A DNA stretch of 64,000 bases from Bradyrhizobium sp. CB1717 (GTDB lineage: Bacteria; Pseudomonadota; Alphaproteobacteria; Rhizobiales; Xanthobacteraceae), in the NCBI RefSeq assembly GCF_029714325.1, contig NZ_CP121666.1, positions 5,146,001 to 5,210,000 on the forward strand, written 5' to 3'. Of the stretch, positions 17,577 through 26,994 are shown piece after piece. The translations under genes and the position numbers were made by a program. Position 1 is the first letter of the stretch. Each line of letters starts with the position of its first letter. Under the pieces are notes generated by a model. The model saw nothing but the letters and a program-made list of their open reading frames with translations. It was not told the origin of the DNA and did no database searches.

Positions 17577-18778
17577 GCGCCAAGGCTCCGGCTGACGCGC
17601 CAACCGTAGACGCTCATGACGGCGCTGGTGACCAGGGAGATCAGGAGATAGACGCCCATCGTCATCGCGATGATCTCGATCGCCTGCCCGGTCTGGCTCA
17701 GCGAGGTGCCGGCGAACACGGAGACGAGGTCAGGATAGCCGATCGCGACCGCCAGCGAGGAGTTCTTTGTAAGATTGAGATATTGGTTGGTCAGCGGCGG
17801 CACGATGACGCGCATGGCCTGCGGCACGACGATCAGCCGGAGTGTGGCGCCGCGGCTGAGGCCGAGCGAGGAGCCCGCCTCCATCTGCCCCTTGTGCACC
17901 GACAGGATGCCGGCACGCACGATCTCCGCGATGAAGGCGGCGGTATAGGTCGACAGCGCCACGGTCAGCGCGACGAATTCCGGGATGATCCGCGAGCCGC
18001 CGGCGAAATTGAACCCCTTGAGCTGCGGCAGCTCGAAGGTGAAGGGCAGACCGAACACCAGCATCGTGGCCAGCGGAAGCCCGAACAGCAAGGCCAGCAC
18101 AGAGGGCCAGATGCGGATCACCTGCCCCCGCTCAAACAGCGCTCGCCGGGCGTAAAAGCGCAAGCCCAGCGAGGCGACGATACCGAGGGCCAGAATCGCC
18201 AGGAACGGCTCGAACCCGCTCTCGCCGATCGGACGGGGAATGACGAGGCCGCGATTGCTGATGAAGGCGATGCCGAGCAGCGAAATGCTCTGCCGCGGAT
18301 TGGGCAGGGCCGCAAGCACCGCCAGGTACCAGAACAGGATCTGGAACAGCAGCGGCAGGTTGCGGATGATCTCGACATAGATCTCTCCGACGCGCGACAG
18401 CAGCCAGTTGGGCGACAGCCGGCACAGCGCGACGATGAAACCGAGCACGGTGGCGATGACGATGCCGACCACCGAGACTACGAGCGTGTTCAACAGCCCG
18501 ACCACGAACACGCGCAGGAACGTATCCGAGCCGGTGTAGGAGATCAGGGTCTGGTTGACGTCGAAGCCGGCATTGTTCCGCAGGAAGCCAAAGCCGGCGG
18601 CGATGTGCTGGTTCTCGAGGTTGGCGCGGGTGTTGGAGACGATTTCATAGGCAATCCAGCCGAGGATCGCCGCGAAGGCAAACTGGACGACGATGCCGTT
18701 CCAGCCGGACTTGCCCCCCAGAGCGCGCCTGATCTTCAGCGCGATCTGGGGTGGCGGTTTACGGGCCTCGGTGCTCAT
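17573..18778 (-). CDS. aapQ: general L-amino acid ABC transporter permease AapQ
   Basis: 401 residues, membrane permease pairing with AapM. Typical landmarks are the N-terminal helix ending in ILGWIAYEIVSNTRANLE, the periplasmic segment FGFLRNNAGFDVNQTLISY, the start of the permease domain LLNTLVVSVVGIVIATVLGF, and the C-terminal AFIAEIVRAGILSV followed by the ATPase-contact loop ASSLGLSRGATLRLIVVPQA. Located 21 bp after aapJ and overlapping aapM by 4 bp. Confidence 0.93.
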   Translation of the reverse strand: MSTEARKPPPQIALKIRRALGGKSGWNGIVVQFAFAAILGWIAYEIVSNTRANLENQHIAAGFGFLRNNAGFDVNQTLISYTGSDTFLRVFVVGLLNTLVVSVVGIVIATVLGFIVALCRLSPNWLLSRVGEIYVEIIRNLPLLFQILFWYLAVLAALPNPRQSISLLGIAFISNRGLVIPRPIGESGFEPFLAILALGIVASLGLRFYARRALFERGQVIRIWPSVLALLFGLPLATMLVFGLPFTFELPQLKGFNFAGGSRIIPEFVALTVALSTYTAAFIAEIVRAGILSVHKGQMEAGSSLGLSRGATLRLIVVPQAMRVIVPPLTNQYLNLTKNSSLAVAIGYPDLVSVFAGTSLSQTGQAIEIIAMTMGVYLLISLVTSAVMSVYGWRVSRSLGA

Positions 18779-18799
18779 CGCCGCCGCGGATCGTGCAGA

Positions 18800-19816
18800 T
18801 CAGCGGATCGGCGGCGCGTACTGAAGACCGCCCTTGTTCCAGAGATTGTTGAGGCCGCGATTGATCGCGAGCGGCGAGCCCGCGCCGACGTTGCGGTCGA
18901 ACACCTCGCCGTAATTGCCGGTAGCCTTCACGATCCGCACCACCCAGTCCTTGGTCAGGCCGAGCTGCTCGCCGAAATTGCCGTCGCTGCCGAGCACGCG
19001 CTTCAGCTCCGGATTTTCCAGCTTGGCCTTCTCGTCGACATTCTTCGAGGTGATGCCGAGCTCTTCGGCGGTGACGAGCGCGAACAGCGTCCATTTCACG
19101 ATGTCGAACCACTGGTCGTCGCCGTGGCGCACCATCGGGCCGAGCGGCTCCTTCGAGATGATTTCGGGGAGCACCATGTGGTCGTTGGGATTGGCGAGCT
19201 TGAGGCGGTTGGCGTAGAGGCCCGACTGGTCGGTGGTGAAGACGTCACAGCGGCCGGCTTCATAGGCCTTGACCGTTTCGTCGTTGGTGGCGAACGCGAT
19301 CACCTCGTACTTCATGTTGTTGGCCTTGAAGTAGTCGGCCAGATTTTGCTCGGTCGTGGTGCCGGTCTGGACGCAGACCGAGGCGCTGTTGAGTTCGAGC
19401 GCCGAATTCACCTTGAGCGACTTCTTCACCATGAAGCCCTGCCCGTCATAATAGGTCACGCCGGTGAAATTGGCGCCGAGCGAGGTGTCGCGCGAGATGG
19501 TCCATGTCGTGTTGCGCGAGAGCACGTCGACTTCGCCGGATTGCAACGCCGTGAAGCGATCCTTGGCGGACAGCGGCACGAACTTGATCTTGGTCGGATC
19601 GTTGAAGATGGCGGCAGCGACGGCGCGGCAGAGGTCCACGTCGATCCCGGTCCAGTTGCCCTTGTCGTCGGGCGAGGAGAAACCCGGCAGGCCCTGGCTG
19701 ACGCCGCAGGACAGCGTGCCCCGGTCCTTGATGGTCTTGAGCGTTTGCGCATCGGCAGCCTGGGCAGACAGGCCGGCGGCAAGAGCGAGAGTGAGAGCCA
19801 GGGGTACGCGTTTCAT
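18800..19816 (-). CDS. aapJ: general L-amino acid-binding periplasmic protein
   Basis: Solute receptor of the Aap system. 338 residues with a Sec signal peptide (MKRVPLALTLALAAGLSAQAADA) and a class 3 binding-protein fold: LKTIKDRGTLSCGVSQGLPG, NWTGIDVDLCRAVAAAIF, VDVLSRNTTWTISRD, SVCVQTGTTTEQNLADYF, and the C-terminal VKATGNYGEVFDRNVG. First gene of the operon; the 380-bp gap upstream, shared with divergent metC, must hold its promoter. Confidence 0.94.
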   Translation of the reverse strand: MKRVPLALTLALAAGLSAQAADAQTLKTIKDRGTLSCGVSQGLPGFSSPDDKGNWTGIDVDLCRAVAAAIFNDPTKIKFVPLSAKDRFTALQSGEVDVLSRNTTWTISRDTSLGANFTGVTYYDGQGFMVKKSLKVNSALELNSASVCVQTGTTTEQNLADYFKANNMKYEVIAFATNDETVKAYEAGRCDVFTTDQSGLYANRLKLANPNDHMVLPEIISKEPLGPMVRHGDDQWFDIVKWTLFALVTAEELGITSKNVDEKAKLENPELKRVLGSDGNFGEQLGLTKDWVVRIVKATGNYGEVFDRNVGAGSPLAINRGLNNLWNKGGLQYAPPIR

Positions 19817-20196
19817 GGGCTATAGGCCTTTCAAGGTCGTCTCAAGGTCAGGAATGTTGTCTCAGGATCGTCTCTGCCAGGGGTAGCCTTGCAAGAGTCA
19901 TGCTGGGAAACCTTGCCGAACACTCGCCGATCCCGGGAGGCCATACCTTAATCCCCGCCGCACGCGCCCGCCATGATGGCCGTGGCGCCAGGTCCGGTCA
20001 GACGATGGATCGAAGGTCGCGGCAGGCCCCTCAACATGCGGCGACTGAATAGCACCTGCGCATCACAGAACGACTGGCGAGCCGGGTCAAGGGGTTGACG
20101 GGACTCTTCTGTGTTCTGTTATTAACGACAGCGGCCTTTCGGCCGGCCCGCACGGCGCAAGGCGCCCGGCGGAAACGCGGTTTTGAAAGCAGACGC
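19817..20196. promoter_or_regulatory. divergent promoter region between aapJ and metC
   Basis: 380 bp without a gene. For metC a plausible sigma-70 promoter is TTGACG at 20095-20100 with TATTAA at 20120-20125, about 70 bp before the start; the 19-bp spacing is long and this is weak evidence. I found no convincing riboswitch fold, and no promoter pair for aapJ that I would defend. Confidence 0.35.
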
Positions 20197-21381
20197 ATGG
20201 ATTCCTCGCACCCCTCCCAGCAACAGGCCGAGACCCGGCTGGTCACCTCCGGCCGCGACACCAAGGCGCAGAAGGGGTTCGTCAATCCGCCGGTCTTCCA
20301 CGGCTCGACCGTGCTTTATCCGACCGCCGAGGATCTGCATGCCCATCGCGGCGAGTTCACCTATGGCCGCCACGGTTCCCCCACCACCAAGGCGTTCCAG
20401 GAGACGCTGATGGCGCTGGAGGGGCCGCAATGCGCCGGCGTCGGCATCGTGCCGTCCGGCCTGGCGGCGATCTCCACCACCCTGCTCTCGGTGCTGAAGA
20501 CCGGCGACCACATCCTGGTCTGCGACAACGTCTATCGGCCCTCGCGCAATTTCTGCAACGGCATGCTGACCCGCTATGGGGTCGAGACCACCTATTTCGA
20601 TCCGCTAATCGGCGCCGGCATCGACAAGCTGTTCAAGCCCAACACCCGCGCGGTGCTGGTGGAGGCGCCTGGCTCGCAATCGTTCGAGATGCCCGACATT
20701 CGCGCCATCGCCGAGGTCGCGCATGCGCGCGGCGCGCTCGTCATCGACGACAACACCTGGGCGACGCCGCTCTATCACCGCTCGCTCGAGCAGGGTGTCG
20801 ACATCTCCATGCAGGCCGCCACCAAATATATCGGCGGTCACTCCGACATCATGTTCGGCACCATCTCGGCCAACGCCAAGGCTTGGCCGCAGATCGCCGA
20901 GGGCATCCGCCTGCTCGGCGTCTGCGCCGGACCCGATGACGTCTTTCTGGCGCTGCGCGGCCTGCGTACGCTGTCAGTGCGTCTCGCGCAGCATCATCGT
21001 TCGGGCCTCGATATGGCGCGTTGGCTCGCTGCAAGACCGGAGGTCGCGCGCGTGCTGCATCCGGCGCTCGAAACCGATCCCGGTCATGCGATCTGGAAGC
21101 GCGACTTCACCGGCGCTTCGGGCCTGTTCAGCATCGTGCTGAAGCCGGCGCCGCAGAAGGCCGTCGACACCATGCTCAATACGCTCAAACTGTTCGGCAT
21201 GGGCTTTTCCTGGGGCGGCTTCGAGAGCCTCGCGATTCCCTTCGACTGCGACGCCTATCGCACCGCGACCAAGTGGGCGCCGGGCGGCCCGACTCTGCGA
21301 CTCCACATCGGCCTCGAGAGCACCGACGACCTCAAGGCCGATCTCGATCGCGGCTTCGCTGCCCTCACGACGGCAATGTGA
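20197..21381 (+). CDS. metC: cystathionine beta-lyase
   Basis: Cytoplasmic PLP enzyme cleaving cystathionine to homocysteine, pyruvate and ammonia in methionine synthesis. 394 residues from ATG 20197. Cys/Met-metabolism fold: VNPPVFHGSTVLYPT, YGRHGSPTTKAFQETL, VPSGLAAISTTLLSVLKTGDHIL, VIDDNTWATP, the PLP lysine in MQAATKYIGGHSDIMFG (K210), and the C-terminal MGFSWGGFESLA and LHIGLES, the beta-lyase version of these motifs. Single gene. The promoter-proximal in-frame TTG at 20095 is not a credible start because it coincides with the best promoter candidate. Confidence 0.92.
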   Translation: MDSSHPSQQQAETRLVTSGRDTKAQKGFVNPPVFHGSTVLYPTAEDLHAHRGEFTYGRHGSPTTKAFQETLMALEGPQCAGVGIVPSGLAAISTTLLSVLKTGDHILVCDNVYRPSRNFCNGMLTRYGVETTYFDPLIGAGIDKLFKPNTRAVLVEAPGSQSFEMPDIRAIAEVAHARGALVIDDNTWATPLYHRSLEQGVDISMQAATKYIGGHSDIMFGTISANAKAWPQIAEGIRLLGVCAGPDDVFLALRGLRTLSVRLAQHHRSGLDMARWLAARPEVARVLHPALETDPGHAIWKRDFTGASGLFSIVLKPAPQKAVDTMLNTLKLFGMGFSWGGFESLAIPFDCDAYRTATKWAPGGPTLRLHIGLESTDDLKADLDRGFAALTTAM

Positions 21382-21514
21382 GCCTGCTCACAAGGCATTG
21401 CGGCGCGGGAACGAGCAACCGGCGCAAACGTTAACGCCGATGCGCCAACAAATGGTTTGATCCTCAAGCATTTGGCGCTAGCCTCACCAATCGACTCCAA
21501 TCCGGACACGGAGC

Positions 21515-23206
21515 ATGGGTACGTTGGTTCTGCTCGATCTGATGGGCGGCGTGGCGCTGTTGCTGTGGGGCCTGCACATGGTCCACAGCGGGATTTTGCG
21601 CGCGTTCGGCCCCGACCTGCGGCGGCTGCTCGGCAGGGCGCTGGGCAACCGCATCAGCGCATTTGCGGCCGGCCTCGGGCTCACCGCGCTGCTCCAGAGC
21701 AGCACGGCGACCGCGCTGATCACCTCTTCGTTCGCGGCCGAGGGCCTCGTCAGCCTCGCCGCGGCGCTCGCGATCATGCTGGGCGCCAATGTCGGCACGA
21801 CGCTGATCGTGCAGGTGCTTTCGTTCAACATCGCCGCCGTCGCACCCGTCCTGTTCGTGCTCGGCCTCGTGGCCTTCCGCTCGGGACCGCGCTCGCGGAT
21901 CAAGGACATCGGCCGCGTCTGCATCGGCCTCGGCTTGATGCTGCTATCGCTGCACATCCTGCTCGACACGCTGGCTCCGGCTGAGAGCGCGCCCGGCGTC
22001 CGCGTCATGATGTCGGCGATCACGAGCGATCCTGTCCTGTGCATCGTCATCGCGGCGCTCGTCACCTGGGCGGTGCATTCGAGCGTCGCCAGCGTGCTGC
22101 TGATCATGTCGCTGGCCTATTCGCAGTTCATCACGCCTTATGCCGCGCTGGCCCTGGTGCTGGGCGCCAATCTCGGCAGCGCCATCAATCCCGTGTTCGA
22201 AGGTGCCAGGCGCGACGATCCCGCGAGCTATCGCCTGCCGGTCGGCAATCTCGTCAATCGCGTGGTCGGGATCGCGCTCGTCCTGCCGTTCCTGAACGTC
22301 ATCGCCGCGCACATGCATGCCTGGCAGCCGGATCTTGCGAAGATGACGGCGGCCTTTCACATCGCCTTCAACGCCGGCACAGCCATCATCTTCATCGGAT
22401 TGCTCGACACCATGTCGCGCCTGCTGACGCGGCTGCTGCCCGATCGCGTGCAGGAGACCGACCCGGCCCGGCCGCGTTATCTCGACGAGAGCGCGCTTGA
22501 GACGCCGTCGCTGGCGCTGACCGACGCCGCCCGCGAAGTGCTGCGCATGGGCGATCTCGTCGAGATCATGCTGCGCAAGGTGATGGCCGCGATGATGACC
22601 GGCGACCGCGCACTGGTCGACCAGGTCTCGAAGATGGACAATGCCGTCGACGGTCTCGACGAGGCCATCAAGCTCTACGTGACCAAGCTCATGCGCGGCA
22701 GCCTCGACGAGAGCGAGGGACGGCGCGCGATGGAGATCGTCTCCTTCGCCATCAACCTCGAGCATATCGGCGACATCATCGACAAGAGCCTGAGCGAGCT
22801 CGCGACCAAGAAGATCAAGCGCCGCTTCCAGTTCTCGGCCGAGGGCGCCGAGGAGCTCGCCGCCTTCCACAAGCGCACAATGGAATCGCTGCGGATCGCC
22901 TTCGGCGTCTTCATGTCGGGCGATGCCAACGAAGCGCGCAAGCTGCTGGTGGAGAAGACCACGCTGAAGAACACCGAGCTCGCCGCCGTCGAGCGCCATC
23001 TCGACCGCCTGCGCGAGGGTCGCCCCGAGACCATCGAGACGACCTCGCTGCATCTCGACGTGCTGCGCGATCTGCGCCGCATTCACTCGCACATCTGCTC
23101 GGTCGCCTATCCCGTGCTGGATGCGGCCGGCGAGCCCTATCGCAGGACCGAGGCGGAGACGGCCGCCCTGCCCGCCTCAGGCGCGGCATCAGTGCTGCCG
23201 CGCTAG
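21515..23206 (+). CDS. Na+/Pi cotransporter family protein with C-terminal PhoU-like domain
   Basis: Inner-membrane sodium/phosphate symporter family (NptA/YjbB-like). 563 residues. Two inverted repeats carry the family signatures LLQSSTATALITSSF with GANVGTTL, and WAVHSSVASVLLIMSLA with GANLGSAINP. After the last membrane helix (about residue 315) a helical PhoU-like domain follows (VEIMLRKVMAAMMTGDRA, AINLEHIGDIIDKSL). It may import or export phosphate; the PhoU domain suggests regulation by phosphate status. It ends 9 bp from the convergent LAB_N gene. Confidence 0.88.
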   Translation: MGTLVLLDLMGGVALLLWGLHMVHSGILRAFGPDLRRLLGRALGNRISAFAAGLGLTALLQSSTATALITSSFAAEGLVSLAAALAIMLGANVGTTLIVQVLSFNIAAVAPVLFVLGLVAFRSGPRSRIKDIGRVCIGLGLMLLSLHILLDTLAPAESAPGVRVMMSAITSDPVLCIVIAALVTWAVHSSVASVLLIMSLAYSQFITPYAALALVLGANLGSAINPVFEGARRDDPASYRLPVGNLVNRVVGIALVLPFLNVIAAHMHAWQPDLAKMTAAFHIAFNAGTAIIFIGLLDTMSRLLTRLLPDRVQETDPARPRYLDESALETPSLALTDAAREVLRMGDLVEIMLRKVMAAMMTGDRALVDQVSKMDNAVDGLDEAIKLYVTKLMRGSLDESEGRRAMEIVSFAINLEHIGDIIDKSLSELATKKIKRRFQFSAEGAEELAAFHKRTMESLRIAFGVFMSGDANEARKLLVEKTTLKNTELAAVERHLDRLREGRPETIETTSLHLDVLRDLRRIHSHICSVAYPVLDAAGEPYRRTEAETAALPASGAASVLPR

Positions 23207-23215
23207 CATCCGCGG

Positions 23216-23554
23216 TCAGCGCTCCAGCGTCTTCGAGGCGCGGCCGCGGTTCTTGACGATCAGCATGATGTTGCGGATGTAGATGATGGTCGCGAGCGAC
23301 TGGCCGAGGATGATCACGGGCTCGCGCTTGACGACGCCATAGACCAGCGTCATCAGCCCGCCGCCCATCGAGCAGAACCAGAACGCCATCGGCACCACGC
23401 TGTTGCCGGCGCGCTCGCTCGCGATCCACTGCACCAGAAAGCGCGCGGTGAAGAACAGCTGAGCGACGAGACCGAACGCGAGCCAAAAGTCGAACTTGGC
23501 GACGAAGACGTCGTAGAGATAGTTGCTCAGCGCCTGACCGTATTGAATGATCAT
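23216..23554 (-). CDS. lipid A biosynthesis N-terminal-domain (LAB_N) membrane protein
   Basis: 112 residues, about three membrane helices, with FDFWLAFGLVAQLFFTARFLVQWIASE followed by VVPMAFWFCSMGGGLMTLVYGVVKREPVIILGQ, the LAB_N signature (also fused to some lipid-A-disaccharide synthases). The ATG overlaps the GT2 stop (ATGA). Last gene of a four-gene operon with GT39, PAP2 and GT2 genes, a combination used to attach or recycle polyprenyl-linked sugars on lipid A. The role of the domain itself is not established. Confidence 0.85.
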   Translation of the reverse strand: MIIQYGQALSNYLYDVFVAKFDFWLAFGLVAQLFFTARFLVQWIASERAGNSVVPMAFWFCSMGGGLMTLVYGVVKREPVIILGQSLATIIYIRNIMLIVKNRGRASKTLER

Positions 23555-24288
23555 GCGTTCACCTCAGTCACATCTGGTGTCGGCTTCTTGCGGCGGATCA
23601 GCCACCACACGCCGGCGAGATCCATGATGCCGATCCAGAGCCGGTCAAAGAAACCGTAGTTGGACACGCCGGAACGGCGCGGACGGTCGATCACGTCGAC
23701 ATAGGCGATGTCGTAGCCCTCGCGGCGGACCAGCGCCGGCAGGAAGCGATGTAGTCCATCGAAATAAGGCATCATCAGGAACACATCGCGGCGGAACGCC
23801 TTCAGTCCGCAGCCGGTGTCGCGCGTGCCGTCCTTCAGGATCGCGTTGCGGACCCTGTTCGCCACGCGCGACTGGAATTTCTTGAAGCCGGTATCCTTGC
23901 GCCCGACGCGCTGGCCCGCGGCAAGACCGACCCGCCCCGCCCCTTTTTCCACTGCAGCGATCAGGTCCGGCAGGAAGGCCGGATTGTTCTGGCCGTCGCC
24001 GTCGAGGGTTGCCACGATCACCCCACGCGCGGCGCGTACGCCGCTGCGCACCGCAGCCGACTGGCCGCCCGATCTGCTGTGGCGGAGCTGACGCAGATTG
24101 CTCCGCTGCGCCATGATGGCCTTGAGCCGCTCGCCGGTCACATCCGTCGAGCCGTCATTGACGTAGATGATCTCGTAATCCCAGCGGCCGTCGAGCGCCG
24201 TCGTGATCTCCTCGATCAGGGGCGCGATGTTGTCGGCTTCGTTGCGCACGGGAACGACGATGGAAACCGATGGCTGGGACGTCGACAA
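23551..24288 (-). CDS. family 2 glycosyltransferase, polyprenyl-phosphate sugar transferase type (ArnC/DPM1-like)
   Basis: 245 residues; transfers a sugar from a nucleotide donor to undecaprenyl (or dolichyl-like) phosphate at the cytoplasmic membrane face. GT-A fold: SVSIVVPVRNEADNIAPLIEEI, IIYVNDGSTDVTGE (DGS metal/nucleotide site), VATLDGDGQNNPAFLPDLI (DGDGQ), DTGCGLKAFRRDVFL. It lacks the C-terminal helix pair of ArnC/GtrB types. The first codon in this frame is TTG at 24288; no ATG lies upstream in frame. Probably supplies the lipid-linked sugar used by the GT39 enzyme of the operon. Confidence 0.88.
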   Translation of the reverse strand: MSTSQPSVSIVVPVRNEADNIAPLIEEITTALDGRWDYEIIYVNDGSTDVTGERLKAIMAQRSNLRQLRHSRSGGQSAAVRSGVRAARGVIVATLDGDGQNNPAFLPDLIAAVEKGAGRVGLAAGQRVGRKDTGFKKFQSRVANRVRNAILKDGTRDTGCGLKAFRRDVFLMMPYFDGLHRFLPALVRREGYDIAYVDVIDRPRRSGVSNYGFFDRLWIGIMDLAGVWWLIRRKKPTPDVTEVNA

Positions 24289-24354
24289 ATCGAGACTCGT
24301 GGTTGGAATTGGCCTGCCCCTCGGGGAACCGGCGGCCCCGGCAGGCAGCCGCTT

Positions 24355-25200
24355 TTATGGGGCGGATGCCCCGCGGGCAACCCTTTTGAGGCGCCCTGTG
24401 GCCGGCCCCGGAAGCGGCACGATGGTGCCGTCGGCACGGATGGCAAAGGCGAGCCGGCGCGCCGCAAACCAGTAGCGCACGGTCATGGCGCCGACGATGC
24501 CCACCAAGGCACCGGCCGTGACGTCGCTCGGGTGATGCGCGAGTAGCACGAGCCGAGTCAGCAGGATCACGATTGCGTAAGTGAACATGAACACCCGCAG
24601 CCGCGGCCAGAGTGCGGAGACCGCAAACGCCAGCGCGAACGCCGTGATTGCATGGCCCGACGGCAGGCTGGCATAGGCTCCCGTCCCCTCGAACGGGATG
24701 AAATTGAACGGATCGGCCTTGCCGCCGACGAACGGACGTCCTCGGCCGATGAGATATTTCAGGATTTCGCCGACGAACACGGAGACGGCAACGGACAGAA
24801 ACAAAAACTGGAGCCGCGTGCCCAACCCCAGCAGCAATGTGCGTCGAGTGCCGTGAAGCCCCGCCGCGACGAGCGCCACGGCCACGAGCGCGACGCCCAG
24901 CACCGAAAGCACGTACTCGTCCTTGCCGAAATCGGTGAGGATGCGGATCGGCCACAGGCTTGGCGTGCCGCGCACCGGCATCAACTGGATCTCGGTCAAG
25001 TCGAACGCCAGCATCAGCGCGATGACCAGGGCCGCGCCCGCCATGCTGAGCCACAGCGAGTGCCGTGCCAGCTTGCGTGCGGCCTCGGCGCGGCGCGAAT
25101 GCGACGGCGAGCGCACGAGTTGTGCCAGCGCACGTCCCGACACCGTGAGTAGTTGCGCGGGATAGCCCGGGCGCGGTGCGATATTTGTCGGGGCCGACAT
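24355..25200 (-). CDS. PAP2-superfamily membrane phosphatase
   Basis: 281 residues, about five membrane helices, with the acid-phosphatase triad motifs KYLIGRGRP, YASLPSGHAITAF and TRLVLLAHHPSDVTAGAL; the last usually reads SR and here reads TR. Candidate activities are removal of phosphate from lipid A (LpxE/F-like) or from undecaprenyl diphosphate. Starts 1 bp after the GT39 stop, hence operonic, which favours a lipid A or lipid-carrier role. Confidence 0.88.
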   Translation of the reverse strand: MSAPTNIAPRPGYPAQLLTVSGRALAQLVRSPSHSRRAEAARKLARHSLWLSMAGAALVIALMLAFDLTEIQLMPVRGTPSLWPIRILTDFGKDEYVLSVLGVALVAVALVAAGLHGTRRTLLLGLGTRLQFLFLSVAVSVFVGEILKYLIGRGRPFVGGKADPFNFIPFEGTGAYASLPSGHAITAFALAFAVSALWPRLRVFMFTYAIVILLTRLVLLAHHPSDVTAGALVGIVGAMTVRYWFAARRLAFAIRADGTIVPLPGPATGRLKRVARGASAP

Positions 25201-25201
25201 C

Positions 25202-26944
25202 TTACTCGGTGCCTTCCGAACGGAAGATCGAGATCGAGATCGCGCGGCCTTGCGAGAAATTATAGCCGTCGATACGCGCGCCGACCTTGTAGCGCAGCCC
25301 GATCGCCTCGGCGCGCTGTACGAAGCTGCGCTCGGAACGCTGCTCGATCAGTGCGAAGCGGCAGCTGCCCTGCCGCAGGAAGTCCGCCGCGCCCGAGCCG
25401 TCGGTCAGCAGCGTCTGCGTGCCGGTGAGGAACACGAGGCTCGGCTCGTGATAGCCGGCGGCAGCCGCCTTCGGCCCGACGCAGGTGACGTTGCGAAGCG
25501 CCCGCGCGATCTCGATGCTCGGAAACAGCGGGGTCAGCGACGGCAGCACGATGCCCCAGACCACGACCGCCAGCATCAGGGCTGCGACCAGCGCGTTCAG
25601 CACCGAGCGCTCGGCGCGGTTGGTGTCGAACAGCCACCAGGCGAACAGGCCGAAGATCAGCGAAGCCGCGATGAACGGCCAGGCCACGAAGGCCGGCTGG
25701 CGGGTCAGCACGACCGCGCCCACCACCGCGATGATCGAGGCCGCCGCGGGGATCGCGAACCACCAGGCCGAGCCCCGCGCCAGCCAGGACCGCGACAGCA
25801 CGCGCCGCTCCACCGCGCCGACCGTGAGGATCGCGATCGCCGGATACAGCGGCAGCACGTAATGCGGCAGCTTGGTCAGCACCGCCTCGAACACGATCCA
25901 GGACGGGATCAGCCAGGCCAGCAGGAATTGCGCACCGGGCTCGCGCCGCGCCCGCCACACCGCAGGCGCCGCCATCGCCGCCAGCGGCGCGCCCGGCCAG
26001 AATGTGATCCAGAACAGCGCGAGGTACATGCCGGGCGGTGCGCCATGGGATTCCTGGGCACCGATCTTGCTGAGCATGTCGCCGCCGACGGAATCGGCGA
26101 AGAAGGCCTCGCCCGCGCGCCAGAAGATTGCGACGAACCAGGGCAGCACCAGCACCAGCATCCACATCAGGCCCCAGACCGGGCGGAGCTTCCACAGCCA
26201 TGAGGCGTCGCGATCCAGGATCGCGAGCGCGACGATGGTGAGGCCGGCGAACATCAAGATCAGCGGGCCCTTGATCAGGATGCCGACCGCGAGCGCGGTC
26301 CAGAACACTGCGGGCCAGCTCCAGGGCGGATGGGTCTCGTCCTCGGCGCGCTGCCAGGACAGGTAAGCCCGCGCCATCGCGCCCATCGTCGCCGTGACGC
26401 AGAACAGCAGCATCGCGTCTGTCTTGGCGAGCCGCGCCTCGACGCCGAGCAGAACGGAAGCGCACATCAGGAGCGCCGCGAGCACGGCAGCGCGCCGCGT
26501 GACGAACGCGAGCGCGGCCCAATAGGTCATCAGCACGGCGCCGATCGCGCCTATCAGCGACGGCAGACGGTAGACCCAGATGCGCAACTCGGCCTTCGGC
26601 AGCTTGAGTGCCGATGCGATTTCGACGGCGGCCGATTGCAACCAGTAGATGCCGACCGGCTTCTTGTAGCGGACGTCCTCCTGGAAGCGGATGTCGACAT
26701 AGTCGCCGCTCTCGACCATCTGCTTGGTGGCCTGGGCGAAGCGTGCCTCGTCGCGGTCGACGGGCGGGATGGTGAAGAAGCCGGGTAGGAACAGCAGCAG
26801 CGCGCAAAGCACCAGAAAGGCGACCGCGCGGGCGTGACTGGCCGTGGCGATATCGAACATGGACACGAGCCGGCTGCCCGGATTCACGGGCGATTTCGGC
26901 TCACGGGGCGCTCCAAAACGGGGGCTTGGGTAGGTCTCGGCCAT
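25202..26944 (-). CDS. family 39 membrane glycosyltransferase (ArnT/PMT-like)
   Basis: 580 residues with about 11-12 membrane helices. The first periplasmic loop has PPVDRDEARFAQATKQMVESGDYV (the Asp-Glu pair typical of GT39/ArnT) and RYKKPVGIYWLQSA. These enzymes move a sugar from polyprenyl phosphate to a periplasmic acceptor, in ArnT's case lipid A phosphates. The C-terminal 200 residues are a variable soluble part. First gene of the operon with PAP2, GT2 and LAB_N genes. Bradyrhizobium lipid A is known to carry mannose and galacturonic acid, so one of those sugars is a reasonable but unproven guess. Confidence 0.88.
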   Translation of the reverse strand: MAETYPSPRFGAPREPKSPVNPGSRLVSMFDIATASHARAVAFLVLCALLLFLPGFFTIPPVDRDEARFAQATKQMVESGDYVDIRFQEDVRYKKPVGIYWLQSAAVEIASALKLPKAELRIWVYRLPSLIGAIGAVLMTYWAALAFVTRRAAVLAALLMCASVLLGVEARLAKTDAMLLFCVTATMGAMARAYLSWQRAEDETHPPWSWPAVFWTALAVGILIKGPLILMFAGLTIVALAILDRDASWLWKLRPVWGLMWMLVLVLPWFVAIFWRAGEAFFADSVGGDMLSKIGAQESHGAPPGMYLALFWITFWPGAPLAAMAAPAVWRARREPGAQFLLAWLIPSWIVFEAVLTKLPHYVLPLYPAIAILTVGAVERRVLSRSWLARGSAWWFAIPAAASIIAVVGAVVLTRQPAFVAWPFIAASLIFGLFAWWLFDTNRAERSVLNALVAALMLAVVVWGIVLPSLTPLFPSIEIARALRNVTCVGPKAAAAGYHEPSLVFLTGTQTLLTDGSGAADFLRQGSCRFALIEQRSERSFVQRAEAIGLRYKVGARIDGYNFSQGRAISISIFRSEGTE

Positions 26945-26994
26945 TGGTTCCGCTTACGCTGAAACCGCCATCGCCACAACCGCTTAAGGCAGGG

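Noticed and set aside
17558-19825. Long plus-strand open frame opposite aapQ and aapJ
   Set aside because: Low-complexity translation and no ribosome site; shadow of the ABC transporter genes.
20041-20196. Possible SAM-type riboswitch upstream of metC
   Set aside because: I compared the sequence by eye with SAM-II and SAM/SAH motifs; only fragments resemble them and conserved pairing elements are missing.
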